A stretch of DNA of 64,000 nt, taken from assembly GCA_031772625.1 (NCBI GenBank), contig CM062808.1, positions 477,645,655-477,709,654 of the forward strand. Reading direction: 5' to 3'. Positions 31,342 through 43,400 of this stretch are shown in pieces. Both the position numbers and the translations under genes were made by a program. This stretch comes from Pinus tabuliformis. Lineage: Eukaryota; Streptophyta; Pinopsida; Pinales; Pinaceae. Position 1 is the first letter of the stretch. Every line of letters starts with the position of its first letter. The notes below the pieces were generated by a model. The model saw only the letters and a program-made list of their open reading frames with translations. It was not told the origin of the DNA and searched no databases.

Positions 31342-33388
31342 TTTGAATTTTTGTTATGATCTAACTAAAGACTCAAAAAATTGAAAGCTAGGCCAACTAA
31401 GAGCACAGAGCACACACTATAAAGTCCCTAAAGATAACAGCCAGTCAAACAACTTCCAAGTATTTCCGCTCCGGGTGATTAGGACCGGACACCAAAATAC
31501 AAGAAAGTGAATTAAGGGGCCTTCCGAAGATAGTCTGGGATGATGAGGGCCCAGTCCTATCAGCGAAGGTATCAGAGGAAGTTACGCTGACCTCCTAACA
31601 ACAGCCTGCGCCGGTGCAAGCCCCCAAGCTTCGCAAGGGTGCCCTCCAGTAGTACTGTCGAGAGTGATGCAACGTCGACCTCAGGTGCCACGGGATTCCC
31701 CTCCGCAGCCACCTGTGTAGATCCCTAGGAGTAGCAACTATGGATACCAACTCGTCGCAGAAGCCAGGCGGAACAGTCGTGAGGTAAGTTCGGACAAGTA
31801 GGAGAGGGGGTATCTCTCTTCCCTGTCTTCACAGACCCTCGTGCTTAACTCCCAGATCCGGAGCTTTCCTGGTCTTCCTAATGCTATTGGATTTTCTCTC
31901 GTTATTCAGACTCCTACGTTTGACATTTATATGGCCTTGGAGAGTTAACTCTCCACTCGCCTAATCCAAGGCCCTAAAATCCTAAACTTGTTGGTGTAAC
32001 TGACTAAAACAAAAAGTTCTAGTGAATTTTAGTTAGCGCTTGATTTTAAAATAGGCTGTTCTTTAAGTCACAAGGTAATGGAAGTGAAACTAGTGGTGTT
32101 TTTTGACGCAAAAGAAATTAATAAAAACTTAACTACATGCACATGCACTTTTTCGTTTTTCGATGAAGAGAAATTTCTATAGGGTTCAGAGGAACTTCTA
32201 ATAAAACAAATTTTCTTTTCTTTTCACGCTTCACACTCACAAAAGTTAACAAAACTATGTATGCCTAAAAGGGGATGCAAATCTATCCTAATGCAACAAA
32301 TATATGCGGATGCAAGATTTAAAACTACTCTAAAAACAAAAAATGAAAGTTGCTTGCTTATCAATCTTTATCTTGCCACTTAAAATGCCTAGATGGAATA
32401 TGAGATGTTACAATTCATTTCTTCTAAACACTAAAAACAAGTTCTAAGAAAAACATAAAGCACTTTCACTCACTAAAAGGAAACCAAATGAAAGCCAAGT
32501 TCAAGAAAGCAAAACTAAGTTTTTCAAAAGATTTTCTTCAAAAGCAACAACAAAAGAGTCTTTTCAAAAAATGCTCTCAACACACTGAAACTTGTGATTG
32601 AAGAATAGGCAATCAAACACTTTTGCAAGTTGACACCACACAATGGATGAAAACTCAACAAAAATAAATGTGTTTAAAAGTGCTCTTAACAATCAAAAGC
32701 AGCAATGAAAGCTTTGGCAATGAAAACCAAAAAGATTAAAAAGACAAATTCCAAGAAAGTGTCAATCAACAACTTTTCATGAAACAAAGAAGTGGATGGT
32801 CACAAAAAGCGGTTTTGTCAAGCAAACAAAAAGTCACCAAAAGCAAGGTTAACACAAAGATTGAGATCAATCTTCCTACCCTGATGAATTAGAGCAGCCA
32901 AGATTCCTATCAAGAAATCTTGCGTGCTTTAGCAAAAAACGATGACGCTTGCAATCAACGAAAAACAAGACCAATACTTCTTATAATCAGAGCAAGATGC
33001 TCGCTGTAAAACAAATAACTGATACTGGAAAATGACTGTTTCAGACTGACTCAAACTACCAGATAGACCTTCAGAGACAGAAAGATTTACAAATCTTGAA
33101 AATTGCGAGATATACGCGACTGTACTTATGTACAGAATGCGTGTATACGCTACTGTAACTAAGGAAACCTGCGTATACGCGGGTTCACTTAAAGCAACAT
33201 GCGTACATACGCCTCTGTAACTAAGAAAAACAGCGTATATAAAAGGTTTCAAGAAATATAAAAAACAAACTAAAGAAACTGGCAAACTTAAAGTTCAAAA
33301 AACGAGCAGACAACAACAGCAAACAAACAGACAGCTGAGCCCTGATTGGCTTGAAAAACACCCAAACTAGGAACAACAAGAGTGTTGT
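31342..33388 (-). other. untranslated leader of element B
   Basis: About 2.05 kb lie between primer-binding site and gag start. No ORF is supported. The part next to gag is GC-balanced; 32.0-32.9 kb is A-rich on the plus strand; and 33104-33245 carries a word array. Long leaders are common in Tat-clade elements. Confidence 0.6.
33104..33245. repeat. about 31-bp degenerate array of TGCGTATACGC-like words in the leader of B
   Basis: Word starts at 33104, 33138, 33170, 33200 and 33232 (spacing 34, 32, 30, 32). The full palindrome GCGTATACGC is at 33171-33180. Two units also share CTGTAACTAAG after the word. Related words are in both LTRs and at 22905-22975. Confidence 0.75.
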
Positions 33389-33406
33389 CCCCCAGTGGAG
33401 TCGCCA
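33389..33406 (-). other. primer-binding site of element B (tRNA-Arg type)
   Basis: The minus strand reads TGGCGACTCCACTGGGGG, four bases after the end of the 5' LTR. From memory this resembles the tRNA-Arg-type site used by Ogre/Tat elements. The tRNA identity should be confirmed by matching to tRNA 3' ends. Confidence 0.75.
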
Positions 33407-33410
33407 ATTC

Positions 33411-34428
33411 TGATGGAGGGTAAAGTTCCCCTAGGGCTTTTTGGGTTGAAACCCTAGCAGACTGAAAGTTGTCTATTCAAAGGAGCACACATTCACACAG
33501 CCATTATGCTATTATAAGAAAATTCTATTGTAAAGGGTACGTACCTTAGGTCCTACGTTCGAGAAGGCCTTTAGGGTCCAAACCCTTCTTGGAGTTCCCT
33601 TCTTCTCTTTTGTCCTGCAAAACAACCAATTCAAAGAACACAACAGTATATGGACAAAACCTTATAAAGAAACCATCTTCATGTTATAAATAAAGGTAGT
33701 TAGTTATGAAATCCAAACAACCATCTACATATGAATTCTAAACATGAATGTCATTAACATAAAGAGGATTCATTTCGGGAACCAAGACATGTGTTTCTTT
33801 TATTATAGACAAATAAAGTACATAAAAAGGAATATTTTCACCTGAGTCACCTTCAGCAGGCTCCAAGCAAAGCTTCCTTCCGGATCCATTCCAGCCTCAA
33901 GCCTTTAACAAACTCCTTCCATGACTCTCTCCATGATGTCATAAATGGTGGATGAACATCAACACACAAGGAAACAAAGGTTTCCTGGACAAATGGGGAA
34001 GTGCAGAAGGCACAAGGGACTTCAGACCTGGTTAGGGGAAAAAATCTCAGCATAATAACCTTTCTCTCTCTTCTCTCCTCTCTTAGGCCTTCCCTTTGAG
34101 GTCTTTTTATACCTCTCCCAAAGTAATTTTTTAGTTGGGAGTTGGTTGGGAATAGTTGGGCCACTGGCACTAACAGGTGATCAACAGGTAAAACCCGCGA
34201 TCTCCGCCCGAAAATAAGGAATTTTATATATTTTTAAGTGTTTTAATAAATATACGCGGGTTGGATATACACAGACCCGCGTATACACGCGTTTAACTCA
34301 GGGCAATGTCGCGTATAAGGGATAAAACATTGTTTTTTAAATTTTAGGACCAGGTTTGGAAGGAGGGGTTGCCCTAGGCCATGAGTACAGCATCACAAAC
34401 CATAAGAGTGAGATTTGGAGCTATAACA
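33411..34428 (-). repeat. 5' LTR of element B
   Basis: 1018-bp partner of 19087-20104. On the minus strand it begins TGTTATAGCTCC and ends CCCTCCATCA. The outer end is followed by aagaa, matching the duplication at 19082-19086. Confidence 0.93.
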
Positions 34429-34433
34429 AAGAA

Positions 34434-35220
34434 GGGTCAAGAACATTTAGAATTTTGGAGAACATCCATCAACAGATCAACAACATTCAGAATTTTGAGG
34501 AACAATCATCAAGAGTTCAACAACAAAATAGTTACAGATCGACTATCAGTTCATTTTTCTGATTTTGTATTAAGCTATTTTTGTAAATTTGTTTAAGATA
34601 TTTTCTTAACACTAAAACTTGTATAAATAACTCTCTTTGACGAGTTATTAAGGGTTGCACCCTTGAAGAAACATTTGAAAGCATTAAATTTACTTAGCTT
34701 TTCCTGAATCACTAATAACAAAGCAAAGGATTCCGAATTTTGATTCATACAATTTCGTATTCTTGGTAAGTTTTTTCCAGTTTTCATTCACTGTGTTTTC
34801 TTCATATTCTTAAGTTTTACAAAGATAACCAGGTAGGATCAATTGTGTCTCAATTACTCCTAGAAACCCTCTGAAGTGATCATATTTAAAGAGAATGAAT
34901 TACAAAAACCGTTTGTTTAAGTAATTCCCTCTAAATCATAAAATTATCAGTCTCTTTGTAATCTTGGGCATATTTTGTTAAAACTTTCTGAACATTGTTT
35001 GAAGGTTTTTCTTACTTATGGCTATTTGATTTTCTATTTGAAAACTGTGATAATCATATCATATTTCTATTTCTACTCCTCACCAAATAAGCTTAATCAC
35101 TGTGTGGATTTTAATAGCAGCCCTTTATTTAAGTATTAGTATTATTCAAAAAGGTCACTGTTATAAATCTGTTTCATACATTTGTCCTCCAAAATTAAAA
35201 CAAAATATCAAAAACATTTA
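34434..35220 (+). repeat. probable 3' LTR or 3' end of element A
   Basis: This sequence continues element A after B. It is AT-rich, non-coding, and has TATAAATAA at 34622-34630 followed by a leader-like stretch, the layout of an LTR U3-R junction. The end near CAAAAACA at about 35218 is a guess because the other LTR is outside the window. Confidence 0.4.
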
Positions 35221-37482
35221 GATGCTTTGGCATGATGGCTGACCATTATCATCTCAGAGATACAACACATCCCCCCTGGTAGCAATAGTGTGGGGGAAAG
35301 CCCCCCCACACCCCCTGTTAAGGATTAGGATCCAAACATGGCTAAAACAAGACCTCTAAATCAAGAAGATAATCATGCTCCACACCCAACATATTCCTTC
35401 TTCCTATGGGAATATATATTTTTAACTATGCACTTGAGACTATATAGTGAGGTGATACACATGGAGGTATGACCTTATTTTTCTTCCATTTTTTTAATGG
35501 ATTCCTTCAATGTAGGCAATAAATGATTTGAAATCATCCAAAGAATGTAATTTTATTTTTGTTAGTGATGTGTGTGTATGTGTGCTTGTTTCTTAAATTC
35601 TAGATGTTCAAATTCACATGCAAGAATTGTCAAAAAGAATGAAACCATTGCTCTTCATGGTAAGTCCTTCAACTTATAAGTGAACAAAATCTAATGAGTG
35701 AAAAAAATTATGAAAGCTATTTTGTAACAACAATTATTGAGGCATGCTAAAGTTGTAGGACCTTAGGGGGAGGGTGTGGTTTATATACGCTCTTAATGTG
35801 CAAATAGACACTTAGTTTTCATGTGGAATTGCTACTCCTAGCAACAATGAAGTTGAGGCCTTAGTGGTCTACCAAGGATGAAAATCCTAGCAAAGAGAAC
35901 GAAGAATGTAATAACAATAATTAGTGGTTCTTTTTATTTATTCCTTGAGATCTAAGAACAATGTTGCTCCATCGTTGGATAAATTAATCATTGAAACAAA
36001 ATATTCAATTCTCCTATTTACTTAAGACCATTTCCACTGTTTTCCTTGTGTAAACAACTTAGAAGTGGATTATTTAGGAAATGGTGTTAGAATAGGCTAA
36101 GGTACACTTATGAAATGGATCCAAGAAGGGACCTTAATAAGCTAGGTTTGTGTCTCATGATAATATCTCTTGATAAATTGAATGGGGGGGAGAGATCCTT
36201 AAATGTTTGTTATGATCACTTGTCCCCTCATATTAATGAACTTGGAAGGAGCAATTAAGTTGTCCCGCATCCTCCATTTAACATGCATATATAGTTGGCC
36301 TCCACCACTATCACATCACATATTTGGTGCCATTACTTCACACAAAGGTTAACAAGAGAATGACATTGTTCACCCCTCCCTCTCGAGTTTGTATTTGAAA
36401 ATTTAAGCATTTGGACATTCTTCCCTCATGTAAGCCCATTTATGGAAAACAAGGGGTTGAGCCTCTTTTTTTAGTAGTTCTTAATCCCAGTTGGATTGGT
36501 CCCATAATATGGATGATTGATAGTACGCCTCCATCTAGTGTTGGCCTTCTCATTCCCTATCATGCAACCTTAGTTCTCCTCCCCTCCTACAACATAATGG
36601 AATCTTACTACTTATATGCAAGGTGGAGACATAATTGGAAGCACTTCAATTCATCGCTCATTGAAGTGAAAATCATGTAACTGTTGCATTTGATTTGACA
36701 TCAGAGCCTATGAAATTAGCAATAGAAGAACAAACTCAAAGTCGATCCAAAGTCTTTGACCAACAAGCAATCCAATCCTGCAATCAACATCTAAAACAAA
36801 AGGAGATAGAGGTGCAATTCTCCATGAACTATCTCAAATCAAAGAACAAAGATTTGGAGGAAATAACAAATTCCTTAGAAAAACAAGTAGTGTGCATATC
36901 CACCTTTTCAACTTTCTAACAAACTCTTGATTCCCCCATTGTGCCAAGTCTCAACACCTCCAACAAAAGAAGCAACACCCACAAGTTCTTGCATTTAGAA
37001 GAAAATATATTTTCTTTTATAAATATATAAGCATGTTTTGTTCCAATCAATTGGGTCTATCTTAGGTGTTTGGAAGGAATGGTTATTAACTTCCCCACCT
37101 AGGTTCAATTCCTACCAATGACCTCATATAGAATATAAAGATATTTCTCATAAAATTAAAAGAATATGTGTTAGTTCTATTTTTATTTTGCTAGGACAAT
37201 TTATTTAACAAATTAACTATAGGTTCCCATTTATAAAAAGCTTGGTTATGAATCCTAGCCCTAAATAAGAAATTTTTGTACCTCTCACAAACTTCAAAAA
37301 TTCTATTAATTTTTTAGACTATTGACAAAAATAACAAAACAAATTTAATTACTATATTTTAATTCAATATAAATTACCCATTTTAAATAAAACAAAACCA
37401 TAATTAAAACATAAATAATTACAAATACAACATATCAAAATATAATGTTGCAATAATACATAATAGTGAATCCATATATAAG
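35221..37482. other. unassigned sequence
   Basis: No gene or mobile element is recognised. It contains a strong hairpin at 35288-35311 (GTGTGGGGG / CCCCCACAC) and a short helical open stretch (36695-36919, Gln/Lys/Glu-rich) without homology I can name. Low-copy or much-decayed repeat. Confidence 0.4.
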
Positions 37483-37718
37483 CCCAAAAGACATAGAATA
37501 AACGGTGACAGGGTGTTCTATTAAGGCACTTCATGGTGCAAAGGTCATCAGTTCGAAAACCCATGAGAAAAAATCTATCCATGCTAAGGGCTTGTGTGGC
37601 TCAGACTGGGTGTGATCCCCAAGTGATTTTGATAGCTTAGATACCCTTTGGGTCATGGCTACTCAAGCCATAGGTTAGTCGTGCAGTCATCTCAGGACTC
37701 ATGTAAACAAGAAATGGA
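37483..37718 (+). mobile_element. tRNA-derived SINE
   Basis: 236 bp flanked by a 15-bp perfect direct repeat GAATCCATATATAAG (37468-37482 and 37719-37733). The head resembles a tRNA gene: TTCTATTAAGGCACTT at about 37516-37531 as a degenerate A-box region and AGTTCGAAAACCC at 37550-37562 as the B box, about 30 bases apart. The body carries GGCTTGTGTGGCTC and GGGTCATGGCTACTCAAGCC. Transcription by RNA polymerase III and copying by LINE machinery would be expected. No clear homopolymer tail. Family name unknown to me. Confidence 0.65.
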
Positions 37719-38367
37719 GAATCCATATATAAGTATAAAAAGTAATGAGCTTGGAAATTGACTATTTTCTGGACACAAGATTTAGATGAAGATGACAAAT
37801 AAACTAGTTATCAGTTACCAAAAGTAAAGTAGATGATGATGATCTTTGTATGGGGTGGGGGGCAGCATGTCGACCATAACACCTAAGAATTATGGGAGAG
37901 AACGTGCTAGGCACCCCCTCCCCCGCACCATGGAGATTTAATGCTAGAAGGTGACAAAATAATTCCCAATTCAAGCCATTATGTTGGTATGATACCTCTC
38001 CCTTCCTTTCTCAATTGTCATGCTAAATACATTATGACTAATCCTTCATCATACCCATCCATGATTTTGTTTACTTTTTATGAGTTTTTGAAGCTTTTCT
38101 CAACAATGCAATTGTTCTCAAAGTATTTAACTTCTACAATGTGACTTCAAAGCTCCTATATCTTTGTTTTTATTTTTCTGTGTTGTTTCCTTTCTTAGTT
38201 ACATGGTAAGTAGGCCCATGTAATCGAGCTCCCCTAGACTACCCATCTTCACCTATTTCTCATCTCATGCTCCCATCCCTTCCCATTAACTGATCCCATG
38301 GATTTGATTTTTGCACTTTAGAGCTCTTTTGATTTAGTTATGGCTTGCATTTTCAACAACTTTATAA
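37719..38367. other. unassigned sequence between SINE and PLE
   Basis: The first 15 bases are the SINE target duplication. The rest is AT-rich, non-coding, with no repeat structure I can name. TTTATAA at 38361-38367 may be one copy of the duplication flanking the PLE tandem. Confidence 0.4.
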
Positions 38368-38410
38368 CTTTTTGAGACAAATTTTTGGCGATAATCACAT
38401 CAAAATTCAT

Positions 38411-38457
38411 TTGTCAACGCGTTTCGAACCAGCAAGTGTGGTTCATCGTCAAGACAA
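38411..38457 (-). ncRNA. hammerhead ribozyme-like fold at the 3' end of PLE unit 1
   Basis: Read on the minus strand. Stem I is UUGUC/GACAA, extendable by CAU/AUG. A CUGANGA-like core follows (here UUGACGA, plus one extra U). Stem II is GAACCA with loop CACUUGC and UGGUUC. Then comes GAAA, a tiny stem III (AC-GC-GU) and a GUU cleavage triplet directly before the 3' arm of stem I. This is the type I (minimal stem III) hammerhead order. PLEs are known to carry hammerheads in their terminal repeats, with canonical forms in plants. The changed first core base may reduce or abolish activity. Confidence 0.7.
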
Positions 38458-39110
38458 GATGAAGAACCAGATCATGACAACAAGTTAAATAGAGAGACTA
38501 GTCATTCAAATGACTAGAAATAAACAACTACTTTTGACCAAAGGAAACAACTACAATTGACTAGGCAACAACTATATTTGAGTGGACCAAGAGTTAGGGA
38601 AAAATTAGTTAGTTAATTAATTAATTAATTAGTTAATATGTTAGATCTATTTATTTTCATTTAAATCTATATGTAACTAAATATCTCTACTTATAATTAA
38701 TTATTATTTTTTATGAACAACTTTAAACCTAATAAGTAATTTATTATCTTCTTTTTCTTTATTTTTAATTTAAAACTAAATAAACTTATAATATTTTTTT
38801 CCCTTGGAAAAAGTCGTAATTTTCATTAAGAAATAAAATTACATTTTGTAGATGCAAAATCATATATTGTACGTGGGGCTAAAAGCCCATCCAGTTTGAG
38901 TAGTCAAAATAAGAGGTGTGCTCCATACAGGGAGACACTACTCTATTACTGAGATTGCAATATATAATAAGTACTTACTCTACACAGAGAGTATAAAAAA
39001 AAAACTGTCATATATAAGTCTATTTTCATTGTGCATATATATAAAATTATATAAACGAAAAATATTTGAAGCTCCTTCTGAGCTAGTTAAATTGATATGT
39101 CTATAAAAGG

Positions 39111-42100
39111 TCAATGATAGTATTGATGGAAAGTTCCATCCTTCTGTTCCAGTATCCTCCACGTTCCTATAGGCTTGTGCGCTGCTTCCCTGGATAGCAA
39201 ATCAGCAATTGCGTTCTGCTCCTTGTATATGTGATGACAAATAAATGTGTCAAATAAATTTATAAGTCTATGGACTTATTCCATGGTATGTCTAAGAGAA
39301 TATGCATTACAATTTGCTTTTTTATTTATCCAATTGCATACAGTTTTTGAATCTCCAAATAGTTGTAAGTTTATGCATTGTTTTTCTAGTGCAAATTGTA
39401 TGGTGTATTTTGCTGTGATAAGCTCAGCAAAATTGTTAGTCCCTCTGCCCAATCCCATTTGTATTTTGTAATAATGGGATGCTGAAAGATGTAGTATAGC
39501 ACCTCCCCCACATCCTGTGTCTTGAGCTGAGCCGTCAAAATATGCCCAGGGATGTGCATGGTTTATGCTTTCAGGAATGATATGCCTGGGAGTAGAGCTA
39601 GATTCATCCTTCGGAATGAGATGGTAGTCAGCTAGTATGCGGGCAGTGATGGTCGTGCAGTAGGGGAGGGAGTTCCGAAAGATATATCTATTACAGGCAA
39701 TACAAATGGCCCAACAAGTAAGAATGGGAAGATTCCTGGCTTTCGCCGAGGGGACGATAGTTCACCATGCTTCCCAGGCTTCCCGAACTGACATGCCCTG
39801 CCATTGTGGAAGCGAGGGTATATGAGAGAGAATAGGAACCCATAGCTCTTTTATGGATGGGCACATAAGGAAAAGATGATCCATAGTTTCGTTGTCTACT
39901 TTGCATAGGCCGCACCAGAAGGGTCCATGAAAGGATATTTTGCTTAGATTTTCTCCTGTGGGGATCTTCTGTCTCAGTATGGTCCACATGAGGAGTCTCG
40001 TTCTGGGTGGTGCTTTTAATTTCCATATGCCGCTCCACCAAGTTTCGCACAGTGGAGGTTTCTTTGAGTCCATTAGGGCTATATAACCTAATTTTGGTGA
40101 ATGCTTCCCATGCTTAGCTTGTGCCCAGACTAACTCATCCTCCCCTTCCTGTATCCTGATGTGAGATTCAGTAAGGGCCTCCGTGTATTCTTTCCAATGT
40201 TGTTGCCATGGTTGAGGGATCTGCAATACCCTCCCAGATTTCCAGGCTTGTTGCGAAAATGTAGAGCGATCATTGTCCGCTATATGGCTAAGGTGTGTGA
40301 TCCCTCTGGTAGTGAGGTGTGTTCTAAGCTCCTCAGGGAGCCTATGTGCGTTTCCACATCCGATCCAGGGATCAATCCCTATTCTGACGGCTGCTCCTGA
40401 CTGTACTCTCCATGTGAGACCATCCTTGATAAGGGGCATTGCTTGTAGAACTGCTTTCCATATGTTTGATTTTCCAGCATGATTCCACTGAGGTTGTCGT
40501 AGCCAATCCATGAGGTTTAGAGGAGCTATGTATTTAGAGATAGCCACCATTGTCCACAAACTATGTGTTGTGATTAGCTGCCACCCTAGTTTGGCCGCCA
40601 GGGCTGTAGAGAAAGTGCCTAGGCTTTTGATTCCCCATCCTCCCCATTTCTTTGGGAGAGCTAGGGATTCCCAATTGGTCCAAGCAAAAATCTTTCCCGG
40701 CTGCTTCCCTTTCCACAAGAATCTACAACATAGGTTTTTGATTCTGGCAAGGATTCCCCTAGGTATCCAAGCTAACGACATCCAATATACTGGGGTTTCT
40801 TCCAGAACTGCTTTGGTGAGGATCAACCTTCCTACTCTTGATAATTTTTTATGGTACCAAATGTTAAGCCATTTTTCCATTTTGGTGATAAGCAAGATCC
40901 AAACGGCGTTCTTATATCCAAGGGGATTTAATATATAACCCAAGTATTTGAGGCCTTCCTCTAGATGCTGTAGGGTATAGGGAAATCTTCGCAGGGCATA
41001 CTGCATCTCATATGGAGAGCACCCTATAGCCGTTATAGTGGACTTTGCATTATTCACCATCATGCCTGTGGTTTCTAGGAAGATAAATAAAGAGTTAAGA
41101 AGAGAAGTCAAGTCACCAATACTCCCATTAAGGAAGAGCAACACATCATCTACAAAGAGCAAGTGCGTCAATGTGCATCCTTCTGTGATCCAGATACCAC
41201 TTAGCCTACCCCGTCAGTGTTCCTCCTTCAAGATACGACTGAGAACGCCCATGATGAGTAAGAAAAGTAAGGGGGACAGTGGGCATCCATGCCTGAGGCC
41301 TCTCTCGGAGTGAAAGAAAGGTGAGGCCACCCCATTTATAAGAAAACTGAATGATACATTAGTAATGCAACACTTAATTCATCTTATGAATTCAAATGGA
41401 AACCCTAAGTGTGTTAAGATCATTCTAATATATAGCCAATTTACTTTGTCAAAGGCTTTTGAAAGATCTGCTTTCAGGACCATACCTTTGAGCTTATGGG
41501 TCTGTATAGAATGTAAGATTTCTTGAGTGGTTTCGACCACTTCATGGATCTGTCTATTCTGAAGGAAGGCAAAATTTTCAGCTGAGATGTGGTTAGATAG
41601 GATCGATCAGAGGCAATTGGCTATGATCTTGGAAATGATCTTGTAGATACAGTTACACAAGGAAATGGGCTGAAAGTCATTGAAAGAGATAGGGTTGTCA
41701 TATTTGGGTATGAGAGCGATGAAGGTTGAGTTGAAGGCCTCATATATTCTTCCACAAGTTTTGCATTCTTCAATAACTTGTAGGAGGTACCCTCCCATAA
41801 TTTCAAAGAAAGCCAGGTAGAATTCCACATTCCAACCATCCGTTCCTAGGCTTTTGTCTCACTTAAACCATTTTAGGGTGGCTTCCAGTTCTCCCAGGGT
41901 GACTTCCTTTGCCAATTCCAAAGCATCCTCCTGATCAACAAACCTTGGAAATAACTGAGGTGTTCTCATGATTTCAGCAAGGGTAGCATTTGGAGGGGCC
42001 TTGTATATGTTCCTGAAGTGAGCTATAGCCAAAGCTGCTAATCGAGGGAAGGTATTCACTGTTTCACCTTGTTCATCTGTTAGCTGCCAAATAGTATTTA

Positions 42101-43229
42101 TCGCTTTGCACCCATTCGCGAATTTGTGGTAGAACTTGGTATTATCATCCCCTTCCTTAAGCCAAATGGCTCTGCTTCTCAGTCGCTAGCTTTCCTCCAT
42201 ATCCTTAAGAATCTGACTCCTCTTAGCCAGAAGGGAGGTTATATGATCTTTGTGTTTGGGGGAAGAGTATATCCCACCATGTTCATTCTCAAAAGCCTCT
42301 ATGCCTCTTCAGTCGTCTTAAGGATAAGGTCTTCCAGGGTTCTCTTTTTGTGTGCCCATATTTTAGAGAGTTTCTTTAGTTCTCTCAGGTTTTTTGCAAA
42401 ACCTTCTGAGATTGTCCTTTTTGCCGCAGGGGGGTGAGCCTTCCAGAATTTAGTGACTAGTTGGATATATTCTGCATCTCTTAGCCATGCAAAGTTGAAT
42501 TTGAAAGGTGCTTTTGGTTTGTGCATACCCCCTCTTATTTCCAGATAGATCGGCCTATGATCCGATAATCCCCCTAAGCCAACCCACTATCTAAATCCTT
42601 GGCCTATGTTCAACAGGTGCTCCTTGATGAGGAATTGATCTAGTCTTCTGGAGAGACTGTCCTCTCCTGATCTGTTGTTTTTCCAAGTAGGTAGGATTTT
42701 GGAGGAGGGGATATCAATAAGATTATGTTCCTCCAATTTGGTCTCAAATAAATTCGAGAGGTTATCTCTTTGTGCATTGTGCCCCCAAGATTCTGTAAAA
42801 CCAATGGAGAAGTTTAAGTCCCCCCAAAAATGAGCTTATCCTCTTGAAGGATGTGAGATTTTAGTAGCCTGTTCCAGAATTATTCACTATTGTGACAGGG
42901 GCCATAGATGTTGATAATCCTAAGCTCTGTATCGAGTTCAAAAGAGTATATGTCTACTCCTAAGTGACCTGCGCTTCCCCAAATATTACAGATTCTGATG
43001 GAACGATTGTTAACTCCTAGAGCCAGTCCCCCAGATCGCCCGGATGCATATAGAGCGTGAAAAGTCCATCCAGGTAGCCATGATTCAAAAAGGTGGTTAA
43101 TGACACTACCCTGTCCTAGGGTTTCTTGTAGGAAAAGGATATCAAAGGGTTAAGATAAAAACAATCTTCTCATGGCTAATTTTTTTTAGGGCTCGCCAAC
43201 CCTCTACAATTGAAGGATAGAATTTTCAT
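39111..43229 (-). pseudogene. LINE ORF2: endonuclease, reverse transcriptase, zf-RVT, RNase H
   Basis: Start codon at 43229 gives MKILSFNCRGLASPKK, the usual opening of the apurinic-type endonuclease, with DILFLQETLGQGSV and INIYGPC downstream. Reverse-transcriptase motifs follow: ALIPKYDNPISFNDFQPISL (near 41.7 kb), KADLSKAFDKVNW, an RGLRHGCPLSP-type box near 41.3 kb and LLFVDDVLLFLN (41171). The long open piece 39762-41171 then covers the thumb and zf-RVT (WKLKAPPRTRLLMWTILRQK, CGLCKVDNETMDHLFLMC). RNase H ends it (NNFAELITAKYTIQFALEKQ, LFGDSKTVCNW, EQNAIADLLSREA), stopping at 39111. At least one stop near the start, several in the middle and one in RNase H. Confidence 0.9.
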
Positions 43230-43400
43230 GGAGGGGGGTGCACAAGGGTATTCACAACTCTAAGTACCCAGTCGATGGATTGTTGTCTGCCAGCAACAAT
43301 CTCTTCCCCGGATTGTTGCTTAGCTTTTGATAAGGAGGAGGGTCTGCCTCGAGGCTGCTTGAGAGGAGGGGGAGAGGAAATCAGGCCAATACCCAGGGTA

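Larger units (their letters stand above)
19087..34428 (-). mobile_element. Ty3/gypsy Tat-like LTR retrotransposon B, full length, inserted in element A
   Basis: 15,342 bp with two 1018-bp LTRs beginning TG and ending CA on the minus strand, a primer-binding site, a polypurine tract and a perfect 5-bp target duplication aagaa (19082-19086 and 34429-34433). Order on the minus strand: 5' LTR, 2.1-kb leader, gag, protease, reverse transcriptase, RNase H, integrase, archaeal-type RNase H, then a 4.3-kb 3' region that carries an antisense gene-like segment. By eye the LTRs differ at about 24 substitutions plus two small indels (about 2.4%). At slow conifer rates this means roughly 5-10 million years. 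Full length, but gag-pol is broken into about a dozen pieces. Confidence 0.93.
1..35220 (+). mobile_element. Ty3/gypsy (Tat-like) LTR retrotransposon A, 5' end outside window
   Basis: Plus-strand Ty3 element whose 5' LTR and start of gag lie before the window. Visible order: gag, protease, archaeal-type RNase H, reverse transcriptase, RNase H, integrase, then an extra ORF region up to 19.06 kb. Two younger minus-strand elements interrupt it: C (3529-12101) and B (19087-34428), each with its own LTRs and target duplication. A resumes at 34434 with a probable 3' LTR ending near 35.22 kb; that end is an estimate because no second LTR copy is visible. The YLDD-type reverse transcriptase and the second, archaeal-type RNase H point to the Tat clade. 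It is broken in roughly ten places besides the two insertions, and is the oldest LTR element of this nest. Confidence 0.8.

Noticed and set aside
36695-36919. Helical open stretch in unassigned sequence
   Set aside because: 74 codons without homology or neighbours; could be chance.
40161-40938. Plus-strand open stretches over the LINE
   Set aside because: They mirror the well-supported ORF2 on the minus strand and have no domains.
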